A stretch of 64,000 nucleotides of DNA from Rhodovulum sp. 12E13 (GCF_003340565.1 NZ_QPLK01000006.1:124001-188000), one strand, 5' to 3'; counted from the stretch's first letter, positions 23,985 to 32,455 are shown. Numbers and translations: made by a program. The notes: generated by a model from the sequence alone, not told the origin.

Positions 23985-24971
23985 ATGCGCGCACTGATCG
24001 TCGAGAAGGCGGAAGACGGCTCCACCAGCGCGTCGGTGCAGGAGATCGGCGAGGAAAGGCTGCCCGAGGGCGACGTGACGGTGGCCGTCGAATACTCCAC
24101 CCTCAACTACAAGGACGGTCTGTGCGTCGGCCCCGGCGGCGGGCTGGTCAAGACCTATCCCCACGTGCCGGGCATCGACTTCGCCGGCACGGTCGAGGCG
24201 TCGGACGATCCGCGCTACAGCCCCGGCGACCAGGTGGTGCTGACCGGCTGGCACGTCGGCGAGCGGCACTGGGGCGGCTACGCCGAGAAGGCGCGCGTGA
24301 AGGCCGACTGGCTGGTGCCGCTGCCCGACGGGATCACCACCCGGCAGGCGATGGCGGTGGGCACGGCGGGCTTCACCGCGATGCTCGCGGTCATGGCGCT
24401 CGAGGATCACGGGCTGGCGCCCGGGAACGGCGAGGTGCTGGTCACGGGGGCGGCCGGCGGCGTCGGCTCGGTCGCGACGGCGATCCTCGGCCATCTGGGA
24501 TACACGGTCGCGGCCGTGACCGGGCGACCGGAGCAGGAGGGCTATCTCAAGGGCCTCGGCGCCGCGCGGATCGTGCCGCGCGACGAGCTGTCGGAGCCGG
24601 TCAAGCGACCGCTCGAAACCGAGACATGGGCGGGCTGTGTCGACGCGGTGGGCGGCACCATGCTCGCCCGCGTGCTGGGGCAGATGAAGTATCGCGCCTC
24701 TGTCGCCGCGGTGGGCCTGGCAGGCGGCGCGCAGCTCAACGCGACGGTGATCCCGTTCCTGCTGCGGGGCGTGAACCTGCTCGGCATCGACAGCGTGCTG
24801 CGCCCCTACGAGGACCGGGTGCGCGCCTGGGGCCGGATCGCCACCGACCTGCCGATGGACAAGTTGGAGGCGATGATCGAGCCCGCAGGCCTCGCCGACC
24901 TGCCCGGCCTTGGCGCGGCGATCCTGAACGGGCAGGTGCGGGGCCGCGTGGTCGTCGACGTCACCGCCTGA
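23985..24971 (+). CDS. acuI: Acrylyl-CoA reductase (NADPH), AcuI/YhdH family
   Basis: Medium-chain dehydrogenase/reductase without zinc ligands. Characterised AcuI reduces acrylyl-CoA to propionyl-CoA in DMSP and 3-hydroxypropionate metabolism, detoxifying a reactive intermediate. The 328-residue protein shows family segments YSTLNYKDGLCVGPGGG, PHVPGIDFAGTVEAS, the HVGERHWGGYAEKARVK loop and the NADPH-binding GAAGGVGS at 155-162. The start at 23985 is supported by GGAGGAAAGAGG just upstream. It differs from the quinone-reductase relatives by length and the YKD motif. No dmdABC genes are adjacent. Confidence 0.9.
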   Translation: MRALIVEKAEDGSTSASVQEIGEERLPEGDVTVAVEYSTLNYKDGLCVGPGGGLVKTYPHVPGIDFAGTVEASDDPRYSPGDQVVLTGWHVGERHWGGYAEKARVKADWLVPLPDGITTRQAMAVGTAGFTAMLAVMALEDHGLAPGNGEVLVTGAAGGVGSVATAILGHLGYTVAAVTGRPEQEGYLKGLGAARIVPRDELSEPVKRPLETETWAGCVDAVGGTMLARVLGQMKYRASVAAVGLAGGAQLNATVIPFLLRGVNLLGIDSVLRPYEDRVRAWGRIATDLPMDKLEAMIEPAGLADLPGLGAAILNGQVRGRVVVDVTA

Positions 24972-25145
24972 TCCGGGCCGAGGCGAACGCAGCCTGCGAT
25001 TCCGGGCGCGGCGATGTCTCTCGCGGGAACCGGCCGGTGTGACCGGCGCCCTGCGCGGAACTGGCCCGGTGACACGGGCGCGCGGCGGGCCAGATCACAG
25101 GCCGGCGCCGCAGGCGGGGTCGCGCTGTGCGCGTGCGATCCAAGC

Positions 25146-25161
25146 GTATGCGGTTGCATAC
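25146..25161. promoter_or_regulatory. Palindrome, possible operator
   Basis: GTATGC-GGTT-GCATAC is a perfect inverted repeat of 6-base arms, about 90 bases upstream of the aminotransferase-like gene at 25251. It is AT-richer than the surroundings. The binding protein is unknown; a GntR- or LacI-type regulator would be typical for such a site. Confidence 0.3.
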
Positions 25162-25250
25162 TTTTCAAGCGCCGCCACGGCGGCTACCAAACACCTGTCC
25201 CGGATACACCTTTGCGTGGCGCCCGGGGCATCGCTGAGGCAGGGGCCCGC

Positions 25251-26483
25251 GTGATCAGATTGTCGCCGGAATTCGTGCGAGGCCAGTTCCCGGCCTTCAG
25301 CGAGCCCTCGCTGCGCGACTGGGCCCATTTCGAGAATGCCGGCGGCTCGTTTGCCTGCCGTTACGTGATCTGGCGGCTCCACCGCTTCTACCGCGAGCGC
25401 AACGTGCAGCCGTGCGGCGATTATCCCGCCTCCGAGCGCGCGGGCGAAGAGATGGACGAGGCACGCCGCCGCCTGGCGCTCGTGCTGGGGGTCGAGGCCG
25501 AGGAGGTGAGCTTCGGCCCGTCGACCACGCAGAACGCGTTCATTCTCGCCGCTGCCTTCCGCGACTGGCTCAGGCCGGGCGAGGCCGTGGTGGTGACCGA
25601 GCAGGATCACGAGGCCAACTCGGCGCCGTGGCGGCGGCTTGCGCAGGCGGGCGTGGAGGTGCGCGAGTGGCGGATCGACCCCGAGACCGGCCATCTCGAC
25701 GACGACGACCTCGCCGACCTGATGGACGACGGCAAGGTGCGGCTGGTCTGCTTTCCGCACTGTTCCAACGTGGTGGGCGAGATCAACGACGCGCGGCGCA
25801 TCTGCGCGATGGTGCGGCGGGCGGGGGCCTACAGCTGCGTCGACGGGGTGTCCTACGCGCCGCACGGCCTGCCGGATATCGGCCGGATCGGGGCCGACAT
25901 CTACCTGTTCTCGACCTACAAGACCTATGGGCCGCACCAGGGCATCATGGTCATCCGCCGCTCGCTGGGGATGCGGCTGCCCAACCAGGCGTTCGATTTC
26001 AACGGCGACGAACTGTGGAAGCGCTTCACGCCCGCGGGGCCGGACCACGCCCAGATCGCGGCCTGCGCCGGCATCGTCGACTATATCGATGCGCTCTATC
26101 ATCACCATACCAAGGCGGGGCGCGACGTGGCGGGGCGCGCCGTCGCCATCGCCGAGGCGATGCGGTCGCGCGAGCTCGCGCTGATGGGGCCGCTCGTCGA
26201 CTATCTCGCCGGGCGGGCGCGCGAGGTGCGGCTGCTGGGGCCGATGCGCGCGCGAGACCGGGCGCCGACCTTCGCGCTCGATCTCGGCCGGCCGGCCGAG
26301 CCGGTGGCGCGGCGGCTCGCGCGGCATGGCATCATGGCGGGGGCGGGCGAGTTCTACGCGCCCCGCCCCCTCGCCGCGATGGGGGTGCCGCCGGGGCAGG
26401 GCGTGCTGCGGCTGAGCTTTCTGCACTACACTCTGGAGCAGGACGTCGACCGCCTGATCGCCGCCCTCGACGCCGAGATCTGA
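25251..26483 (+). CDS. Class V aminotransferase / cysteine-desulfurase-like PLP enzyme
   Basis: A 410-residue fold-type I PLP enzyme. Family segments: FENAGGSFACRYVI at the N-terminus, FGPSTTQNAFILAAAF (phosphate contact), EQDHEANSAPW, the PLP-ring region CVDGVSYAPHGLPDIGRIGA and the Lys in LFSTYKTYGPHQGIMV. The C-terminal SFLHYTLEQDVDRLIAAL is typical. It resembles the SufS/CsdA and kynureninase-like branch, but the mobile Cys loop expected of a true desulfurase is not obvious and there is no suf operon nearby, so the reaction is unassigned. The start GTG at 25251 gives the expected N-terminus. Confidence 0.82.
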   Translation: MIRLSPEFVRGQFPAFSEPSLRDWAHFENAGGSFACRYVIWRLHRFYRERNVQPCGDYPASERAGEEMDEARRRLALVLGVEAEEVSFGPSTTQNAFILAAAFRDWLRPGEAVVVTEQDHEANSAPWRRLAQAGVEVREWRIDPETGHLDDDDLADLMDDGKVRLVCFPHCSNVVGEINDARRICAMVRRAGAYSCVDGVSYAPHGLPDIGRIGADIYLFSTYKTYGPHQGIMVIRRSLGMRLPNQAFDFNGDELWKRFTPAGPDHAQIAACAGIVDYIDALYHHHTKAGRDVAGRAVAIAEAMRSRELALMGPLVDYLAGRAREVRLLGPMRARDRAPTFALDLGRPAEPVARRLARHGIMAGAGEFYAPRPLAAMGVPPGQGVLRLSFLHYTLEQDVDRLIAALDAEI

Positions 26484-26817
26484 GGGGGTGACCGCCGTCC
26501 TGCGGGCTGGCGGCGTCAGATCGCGGCCCGCGCGCGGGCCATGCCGGGGCGGTGCCGCGCCCGTTCGTGCAGCGGGATGGCCGGTGCTCAAGCCGGTGCC
26601 CGAGCCGGTGCAGGCGCCGGAGAGCGGCGTGCCGGTGCGTGACGCGACGCGCTGAGCGTCCGGTGCTCGACGTGAGCCGTGCGCCCTCCCTGGGCGAGGG
26701 GCGCGGCGCCTGCGGCCGGGCGATGCCCGCGGGCGTCGAGGGCGGTGCGAGCGGCCGGGGCAGTTGCCTTCGGCGCCCGGCCCTTTAGCTGTCGCCCCGA
26801 ACGGGACGGGAGGCGGC
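26484..26817. other. Intergenic region upstream of the photolyase gene
   Basis: The 334 bases contain a short 12-bp tandem repeat (GCCGGTG-based, 26580-26627) and, near the right end, a possible promoter TTGCCT (26764-26769), 16 bases, TAGCTG. No gene is credible. No clear RpoE-type promoter was found, although one might be expected for phr. Confidence 0.4.
26580..26627 (+). repeat. 12-bp imperfect tandem repeat
   Basis: Four 12-base units each beginning GCCGG run from 26580 to 26627; the first three share GCCGGTGC. A small low-complexity expansion in non-coding DNA. Confidence 0.6.
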
Positions 26818-28236
26818 ATGCGCGACAAGGCTCCGGCGATCTGGTGGATCAGGCGCGACCTGCGGCTGACCGACAACCCCGCGCTCACGGGCGCGCTCTC
26901 GGGCGGCGGGCCGGTGATCCCCGTATTCGTCCGCGACGGCGCGGTGGAGGGGCTGCGCACCGCGCCCGCGTGGCGGCTGGGCGAGGGGCTGGCCGCGCTC
27001 TCCCGCGCGCTCGAGGAAAAGGGCAGCCGCCTCGTGCTGCGCTCGGGCGATGCGCGCGAGGCCCTGCGCGCGGTCGCTGCCGAGACGGGCGCGCGCGCCA
27101 TCCACTGGAACCGCCTCTACGACGCGCAGTCCGTCGAGCGCGACACGCGCGTGAAGGCCGCGCTGAAGGAGGACGGCCTCGCGCCCGAGAGCCACGGCGG
27201 GCACCTGCTGTTCGAGCCGTGGACGGTCGAGACCAAGTCGGGCGGCATGTATCGGGTCTACACGCCCATGTGGCGCGCGGTGAAGGATCGCGAGGTGCCC
27301 GCCCCCGACGCCGCGCCCGCCCGCCTGCCGTCGCCCGAGACCTGGCCCGCAAGCGAGACCCTCGCCGACTGGCGGCTCGGCGCGGGCATGCGGCGCGGGG
27401 CCGAGGTGGTGCGCCGCCACATCCTCGTGGGCGAGCGGGCCGCGCAGGGCCGGTTGGGGCACTTCATGGCCGAGATCGTGGACGGCTACGCCGAGAGCCG
27501 CGACCGCGTGGCCGAAGACGGCACCTCGCGCCTCTCGGCGCATCTCTCGCTGGGCGAGATCGGGCCGCGCACCTGCTGGCACGCCGGCACGGCCGCGCGC
27601 GACGAGGGCAAGCGCGGCGCCGAGACCTTCCTGCAGGAACTCGTCTGGCGCGAATTCGCCTACCACCTGCTCTATCACACGCCGCGGCTCGCCACCGGCA
27701 ACTGGCGCGAGGAATGGGACGCTTTCCCCTGGAACGAAGACCGCACCGACGCGGTGATCGCCTGGCAGCGCGGGCGCACGGGGCTGGCGTTCGTCGACGC
27801 GGCGATGCGCGAGATGTATGTCACCGGCACCATGCACAACCGCGCCCGCATGATCGTGGCGAGCGTGCTCACCAAGCACCTGCTTACGCACTGGAAGATC
27901 GGCCTCGACTGGTTCGAGGAGCATCTGGTCGACTGGGACCCGGCCTCGAATGCCCTCGGCTGGCAGTGGTCGGCGGGCTCGGGGCCCGATGCCACGCCCT
28001 ATTTCCGGGTGTTCAACCCGGTCACCCAGCTCGACAAGTTCGACCGGGACAGGGCCTATACGGGCCGCTGGATCGCCGAGGGCCAGGCACGGCCCGCGCC
28101 GGAGGCGCTCGACTATTTCGAGGCGATCCCGCCCGCCTGGGGCCTGTCGCCCGACGATCCCTACCCGGCCCCCGTGGTCGACGCGAGGGAGGGGCGCGCG
28201 CGGGCGCTCGCAGCCTACGAAAACCGCTCCTTCTGA
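26818..28236 (+). CDS. phrB: Deoxyribodipyrimidine photo-lyase (CPD photolyase, class I)
   Basis: Uses FADH and blue light to split cyclobutane pyrimidine dimers. The 472-residue enzyme has the N-terminal antenna-binding alpha/beta domain (IWWIRRDLRLTDNPAL) and the C-terminal FAD domain: TSRLSAHLSLGEIGPR, ELVWREFAYHLLYHTP, AFVDAAMREMYVTGTMHNRA and VASVLTKHLL. The Asp of WDPASNALGWQWSAGSGPDA and the Trp residues near it fit the FAD electron-transfer path. The start at 26818 is chosen for GGGAGGCGGC directly upstream. The next gene is a cyclopropane synthase; in R. sphaeroides the phrA and cfaA genes are likewise neighbours in the RpoE singlet-oxygen regulon. Confidence 0.94.
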   Translation: MRDKAPAIWWIRRDLRLTDNPALTGALSGGGPVIPVFVRDGAVEGLRTAPAWRLGEGLAALSRALEEKGSRLVLRSGDAREALRAVAAETGARAIHWNRLYDAQSVERDTRVKAALKEDGLAPESHGGHLLFEPWTVETKSGGMYRVYTPMWRAVKDREVPAPDAAPARLPSPETWPASETLADWRLGAGMRRGAEVVRRHILVGERAAQGRLGHFMAEIVDGYAESRDRVAEDGTSRLSAHLSLGEIGPRTCWHAGTAARDEGKRGAETFLQELVWREFAYHLLYHTPRLATGNWREEWDAFPWNEDRTDAVIAWQRGRTGLAFVDAAMREMYVTGTMHNRARMIVASVLTKHLLTHWKIGLDWFEEHLVDWDPASNALGWQWSAGSGPDATPYFRVFNPVTQLDKFDRDRAYTGRWIAEGQARPAPEALDYFEAIPPAWGLSPDDPYPAPVVDAREGRARALAAYENRSF

Positions 28237-28382
28237 GCGCTCGGGGCATCGCGGCGCGGCCCGGTCGGCGCCCCGTCCGCGGTGCAGGGGTTGACCACCC
28301 ATCCGGAGGCGTCAATTAAATCCCGTTAACTCGAGGGGCAGGGCGCGGGGGCGCGCCTGCGGGGGACGGAGACGCACGACGC

Positions 28383-29603
28383 ATGACCAACACGACGGTA
28401 AAGACGACGACCACGGGCGAGCGCGGCCTGCCCCGATACTTCGCGCCCGCCTTCGAACAGGCCCGGGCGATCCGCCACGGCCGGCTCGACGTGCGTCTGC
28501 CCGATGGCCGCGTGTTTCGCGTCGAGGGCGACAGGCCCGGCCCCGTCGCCGAGTTCGACGTGCACGAGCCCGACCTGTTCGCGCGTCTGATCCGCGAGGG
28601 CGACCTGGGCTTCTCCGACGCCTATCTCGAGGGCTGGTGGTCGACGCCCGACCTCATGGCGTTCATGGATTTCGTCCATAACGACAACGCGGCGGTGTAC
28701 GACGGCTTTCCGGGGATGGGGCTGATTCGCGCCTACGAGCGGCTGCGCTTCTGGCTCCAGCGCAACCACAAGGCCCAGGCGAAGAAGAACATCGCCCACC
28801 ACTACGACCTCGGCAACGACTTCTACGCGCTGTGGCTCGACGACACGATGACCTATTCCTCGGCGCTGTTCGAGACCGGGCAGGAAAGCCTCGAGAAGGC
28901 GCAGACCGCGAAATACGCCGCGATGGTCGACCGGATGGGCGTGGCGCCCGGCGACCACGTGCTCGAGATCGGCTGCGGCTGGGGCGGTTTCGCCGAATAC
29001 GCCGCCGGCGAGCGGGGCCTCAGGGTGACGGGCCTGACGATCAGCCAGGCCCAGCACGATTACGCGGTGGAGCGTATCCGCAGGGCGGGGCTGGAGGATC
29101 GTGTCGACATCCGCCTTCAGGATTACCGCGACGTGTCGGGCGAGTTCGACGGGATCGCCTCCATCGAGATGTTCGAGGCGGTGGGCGAGAAGTACTGGCC
29201 CGTCTACTTCCGCACCCTGCGCGAGCGGCTGAAGCCCGGGCGGCAGGCCGTCCTGCAAATCATCACCGTGCAGGACGCGCGGTGGGAGAGCTACCGCAAG
29301 GGCGTCGACTTCATCCAGAAATACATCTTTCCCGGCGGGATGCTGCCTGCGCCCGGCGTGCTGCGCGCCGAGATCGGGCGCGCGGGCCTCGACTTCCGGT
29401 CCTCGGCCGAGTTCGGCCAGTCCTACGCGCAGACGCTGCGGCGCTGGCACGAGACGTTCCAGGAGCGATGGGACGAGATCGCGCGGCTCGGCTTCGACGC
29501 GCGCTTCCGCCGGATGTGGGAGTTCTATCTCTGCTCCTGTGCGGCCGCATTTTCGTCAAACATCTGTGATGTGACACAGGTCACGGTCGCCCGGCGCGCG
29601 TGA
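28383..29603 (+). CDS. cfa: Cyclopropane-fatty-acyl-phospholipid synthase family methyltransferase
   Basis: SAM-dependent enzyme that modifies unsaturated fatty acyl chains in membrane phospholipids. The 406 residues include the N-terminal lipid-binding region (LGFSDAYLEGWWSTPDLMAF), the HHYDLGNDFYALWLDDTMTY signature with the FYALWL segment, SAM motif I VLEIGCGWGG at 193-202, TISQAQHDYA, and EMFEAVGEKYWPVYF with the catalytic Glu region. The C-terminal SSNICDVTQVTV follows. It may modify phospholipids or related lipids during oxidative stress. Its own upstream region (28237-28382) holds TTGACC at 28290 and an AT-rich TCAATTAAAT but no confident promoter spacing. The 3' end contains a CRP-like palindrome. 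Confidence 0.92.
   Translation: MTNTTVKTTTTGERGLPRYFAPAFEQARAIRHGRLDVRLPDGRVFRVEGDRPGPVAEFDVHEPDLFARLIREGDLGFSDAYLEGWWSTPDLMAFMDFVHNDNAAVYDGFPGMGLIRAYERLRFWLQRNHKAQAKKNIAHHYDLGNDFYALWLDDTMTYSSALFETGQESLEKAQTAKYAAMVDRMGVAPGDHVLEIGCGWGGFAEYAAGERGLRVTGLTISQAQHDYAVERIRRAGLEDRVDIRLQDYRDVSGEFDGIASIEMFEAVGEKYWPVYFRTLRERLKPGRQAVLQIITVQDARWESYRKGVDFIQKYIFPGGMLPAPGVLRAEIGRAGLDFRSSAEFGQSYAQTLRRWHETFQERWDEIARLGFDARFRRMWEFYLCSCAAAFSSNICDVTQVTVARRA
29570..29585. promoter_or_regulatory. CRP/FNR-family-like palindrome upstream of trgA
   Basis: TGTGA-CACAGG-TCACG fits the CRP consensus TGTGA-N6-TCACA with one mismatch; the core GTGAC-N4-GTCAC (29571-29584) is a perfect inverted repeat. It lies inside the last codons of cfa, 78 bases upstream of the trgA start, so it could regulate trgAB. 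It may also be a coincidence within coding sequence. Confidence 0.35.
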
Positions 29604-29662
29604 GCCCTCTCGCCGCGGGGCGGCCGGACCGATGCATGGATCCGCGCCCCGGAGGCAGAGAG

Positions 29663-30115
29663 ATGCCCACCGCAACCCGCCTGTTCGCCTTCCTCGGCTT
29701 CGCTGCGATGGCGTTCTTCGCGACAGAGCTCTACAAGCCCCTGCTGCCCGAGGGCACGCGAATGGGCATGTTCACGCCGCTCAACATGCTGGTGGCCGGG
29801 ATTGCCGGCTGGATGGTGATGGGCCGCCTCGCGGGCCACGGATGGCCGATGGCGCTGACCTCGGGCCTGCGGACGACGGCGATCGCGCTGTTCTACGTGC
29901 TGTTCATCTGGTCGGGGGTCGAGATGTTCGACCGGGCGACCGACATGCGCTACGACGGACCGGTCGAGGCGCTGCAGCAGATGGTGGCGCTGGCCATCGC
30001 CTATGTCCAGCTCGGGCTGACCGACCCGCAGGTGCCGGTGGCCGTCGTGGGCGGCGGCATCCTGGCCGGCTTCCTGGCGGAATGGGCCTCGCGGCAGGCG
30101 CAGCAGGCCGCCTGA
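29663..30115 (+). CDS. trgA: TrgA family membrane protein (tellurite resistance associated)
   Basis: A 150-residue inner-membrane protein with about four spans: LFAFLGFAAMAFFATELY, LNMLVAGIAGWMVMG, TTAIALFYVLFIWSGVEM and AVVGGGILAGFLAEWA. It matches the TrgA family named from the R. sphaeroides tellurite-resistance locus, whose mechanism is not known. The start at 29663 is chosen for GGAGGCAGAG just upstream; the longer frame back to 29600 is Pro/Arg-rich. The TrgB gene follows after a 14-bp minisatellite. Confidence 0.85.
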   Translation: MPTATRLFAFLGFAAMAFFATELYKPLLPEGTRMGMFTPLNMLVAGIAGWMVMGRLAGHGWPMALTSGLRTTAIALFYVLFIWSGVEMFDRATDMRYDGPVEALQQMVALAIAYVQLGLTDPQVPVAVVGGGILAGFLAEWASRQAQQAA

Positions 30116-30130
30116 GCGGCGGGCCCCGTC

Positions 30131-30214
30131 CGCTTGCGCCCGTAAGCTTGCGCCCCTGAGCTTGAGCCCCTGAACTGGCGCCTTTTAGCTTGCGCCCCTG
30201 AGCTTGCGCCCGTG
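30131..30214 (+). repeat. 14-bp minisatellite between trgA and trgB
   Basis: Six consecutive 14-base units fill 30131-30214; the consensus is AGCTTGCGCCCCTG. Units 2 and 5 are identical, units 1, 3 and 6 differ at one to three positions, and unit 4 (AACTGGCGCCTTTT) is diverged. It lies entirely in the 147-base gap between the two genes. Confidence 0.9.
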
Positions 30215-30262
30215 AGGGCGGGCGGGCATGGGGGGCACGACCCCTCTCGATCAGGCCCGGCC

Positions 30263-31402
30263 ATGACCACCACACCCGTCTTCCTGTTCGGCACGCTGCG
30301 CGATGCGACGCTGCGACGGGTCGTGCTGGGCGACGACGCGCCGGTCGTGCCGGCCGCGCTGCCCGGCTGGGCCGTCGCCCGCGTCGCGCGGGGCGACTGG
30401 CCGGTGCTCGCGCCCGCGCCCGAGGGGCGGGCCGCGGGCCTGCTCGCCGCGCTGGGGGCCGAGGCGCTGGCGCGGGCCGACTGGTACGAGGGCCTGTTCG
30501 GCTATGCCCGCGAGGCAGCGACGGTCGAGACGGCCGAGGGCCCGCGTGCCGCGCAGGTCTGGCGCCCCGTCGGTTGCGGCGCCGAGGCGCTGCCGCCTGC
30601 GGGCGGCGCGAGGCGCGCGTGGGATCTCGCCGACTGGCAGGCGCGACACGCGCCCCTCGCGCGCCTCGCCGCCGAGGAGGCGATGGCGCTGCGCGGCATG
30701 CGCCCCGCAGACGAGACGGCGCGGCGCTGGCCGGTGATCCGCGCCCGTGCGCAGGCCCGGCTCAACGCGTCCGACACGCCGCCCACCACCCTGCGCCGCC
30801 GCGCCGGGCCGGGCGACGTCGCGGTGGCGGAGCGGCGCACGCCCTATGCCGGCTTCTTCGCGGTCGAGGAATACGAACTGCGCCACGCCCGCTTCGCCGG
30901 CGGAATGTCGGAGCCCATGACGCGCGCCGCCTTCGTCTCGGCCGACGCGGTGACGGTGCTGCCCTACGACCCGGGGCGCGACCGGGTGATGGTGATCGAG
31001 CAGTTCCGCGCCGGCCCCTTCGCCCGCGGCGACGCGCAGCCCTGGTCGCTCGAGGCGATCGCCGGCCGGATCGACCCCGGCGAGACCCCGGAGGAGACCG
31101 CCCGCCGCGAGGCGCGCGAGGAGGCGGGTCTGGAGATCGGGCCGCTGATCCCGATCGGGCGCTACTATCCCTCGCCGGGCGCGAAATCGGAGTTCATCCA
31201 TTCCTACATCGGCCTGGCCGAGCTGCCCGATTCGGCCGCCGGCCTGGGCGGGGTCGCGCACGAGCACGAGGACATCCGCGCCCATGTCGTCCCCTTCGAC
31301 CGGCTGATGGCGCTGGTCGAGACCGGCGAGGCGGGCAACGCGCCGCTGATCCTGAGCGCGCTCGCCCTCGAGCGCAGGCGCGCGGCCCTGCGTGCGGGCT
31401 GA
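30263..31402 (+). CDS. trgB: TrgB: gamma-glutamylcyclotransferase-like domain fused to a NUDIX hydrolase
   Basis: A 379-residue two-domain protein. The N-terminal part begins VFLFGTLRDATLRRVVLGDD, the FGTL pattern of the GGCT/AIG2-like fold, with a likely acid residue in ADWYEGLFGYAREA. The C-terminal part (from about residue 190) is an ADP-ribose pyrophosphatase-type NUDIX domain. Its NUDIX box spans about residues 268-291, with the metal-binding core REAREEAG, followed by YYPSPGAKSEFIHSYIGLAE. This domain pair matches TrgB of R. sphaeroides. It likely hydrolyses an ADP-sugar-type nucleotide; the link to tellurite is from the family's history only. Confidence 0.88.
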   Translation: MTTTPVFLFGTLRDATLRRVVLGDDAPVVPAALPGWAVARVARGDWPVLAPAPEGRAAGLLAALGAEALARADWYEGLFGYAREAATVETAEGPRAAQVWRPVGCGAEALPPAGGARRAWDLADWQARHAPLARLAAEEAMALRGMRPADETARRWPVIRARAQARLNASDTPPTTLRRRAGPGDVAVAERRTPYAGFFAVEEYELRHARFAGGMSEPMTRAAFVSADAVTVLPYDPGRDRVMVIEQFRAGPFARGDAQPWSLEAIAGRIDPGETPEETARREAREEAGLEIGPLIPIGRYYPSPGAKSEFIHSYIGLAELPDSAAGLGGVAHEHEDIRAHVVPFDRLMALVETGEAGNAPLILSALALERRRAALRAG

Positions 31403-31475
31403 GGAACCCGGCCCCCGGTTCGCGGCTTGAGACCGGGGCGCGGCCCTGCCGCAACGGGGCTGAAGGGAGGCTTTC

Positions 31476-32255
31476 TTGGAGACGATGTCGCCGGTGCTTC
31501 TGGGCTTTCTCGGCAGCCTCGCCGCCGGGGCCATGACGGCCGTTGGCGCGGTGCCCGTCCTGTTCGGGCGCACGCCCTCGCGGGCCACGCGCGACCTGAT
31601 GCTCGGCTTCGCGGCCGGGGTGATGCTGGCGGCGTCGTTCTTCTCGCTCATCCTGCCCGCGCTCGAGGCGGCCGCAGACCGCCACGGCGAAGGCGCGATG
31701 CCGGCGGCGATCGTCGTGGCGGCGCTGCTTGTGGGCATGGGCGCGGTGGCGGCGCTGAACGAGCTGCTGCCGCACGAGCATTTCGGCACCGGGCGCGAGG
31801 GGCCGGCGGCGGCCGAACTCAGGCGCATCTGGCTCTTCGTCTTCGCCATCACGATCCACAACCTGCCCGAGGGGCTGGCGGTGGGCGTGGGCTTTGCCGA
31901 GGGCCACGACAGCGGCCTGCCGCTCGCCGTCGGGATCGGGCTGCAGAACGCGCCCGAGGGCCTGGCCGTCGCGGTGGCGCTGCTGGGCGAGCGGTACGGG
32001 CGGGTGCGCGCCTTTGCCGTGGCGGGCGCGACGGGCCTCGTCGAGCCGCTCGGCGGCCTCGTCGGCGCCGGCGCCGTCTGGCTGTCGGAGGCGCTCCTGC
32101 CCTGGGGGCTGGCCTTCGCCGCGGGCGCGATGCTCTACGTCATCAGCCACGAGATCATCCCCGAGACGCACCGGCGCGGCCACCAGCGGCGGGCGACGGC
32201 GGGCCTGGCCGCGGGGCTCTCGATCATGCTCTTCCTCGACGTCGCGCTGGGCTGA
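31476..32255 (+). CDS. ZIP family metal transporter
   Basis: A 259-residue inner-membrane protein with eight predicted spans. The metal-binding helices are visible: span 4 IWLFVFAITIHNLPEGLAVG (HNLPEG) and span 5 GIGLQNAPEGLAVAVALLG. The cytoplasmic loop carries HEHFGTGREG. The second motif reads QNAPEG rather than HNIPEG, as in several bacterial ZupT-like members. Substrate is probably zinc or other divalent metals. The TTG at 31476 is the likely start because GGGAGG lies 5 bases upstream; an ATG at 31485 is the alternative. A family-2 repeat follows 51 bases after the stop. Confidence 0.88.
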   Translation: METMSPVLLGFLGSLAAGAMTAVGAVPVLFGRTPSRATRDLMLGFAAGVMLAASFFSLILPALEAAADRHGEGAMPAAIVVAALLVGMGAVAALNELLPHEHFGTGREGPAAAELRRIWLFVFAITIHNLPEGLAVGVGFAEGHDSGLPLAVGIGLQNAPEGLAVAVALLGERYGRVRAFAVAGATGLVEPLGGLVGAGAVWLSEALLPWGLAFAAGAMLYVISHEIIPETHRRGHQRRATAGLAAGLSIMLFLDVALG

Positions 32256-32305
32256 GCCGGCCGCGACGCAACGCGGCGCATGCCCTTGTGCCCTTCGGGC
32301 GGGGT

Positions 32306-32366
32306 GGGGGCGCTGCCCCCGTCGCCTGCGGCGCCTCCCCCGGGATACTTGCAGCAAGAAGAAGGG
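32306..32366 (+). repeat. Family-2 oriented 3'-end repeat, full copy
   Basis: GGGGGC-GCT-GCCCCC (32306-32320) is followed by GTCGCC-TGC-GGCG and the tail CTCCCCCGGGATACTTGC then AGCAAGAAGAAGG. It is co-oriented with the ZIP gene that ends at 32255 and precedes prfA. The block matches 2335-2400 through both hairpins and the tail. Confidence 0.75.
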
Positions 32367-32455
32367 GCGGGGGGCCGCGCTCGAGCGCGACCGCGGCACG
32401 GGCGGGAGGGGTGGAGCCTTGACCGGACGGTCGGTTTCGCCCACATGCGCGCTTC

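Noticed and set aside
28237-28382. RpoE-type promoter before cfa
   Set aside because: TTGACC at 28290 and the AT-rich stretch after it do not give a convincing -35/-10 spacing for RpoE or sigma-70.
30131-30214. CRISPR-like array
   Set aside because: The units are head-to-tail without spacers and no cas genes are present; it is a minisatellite.
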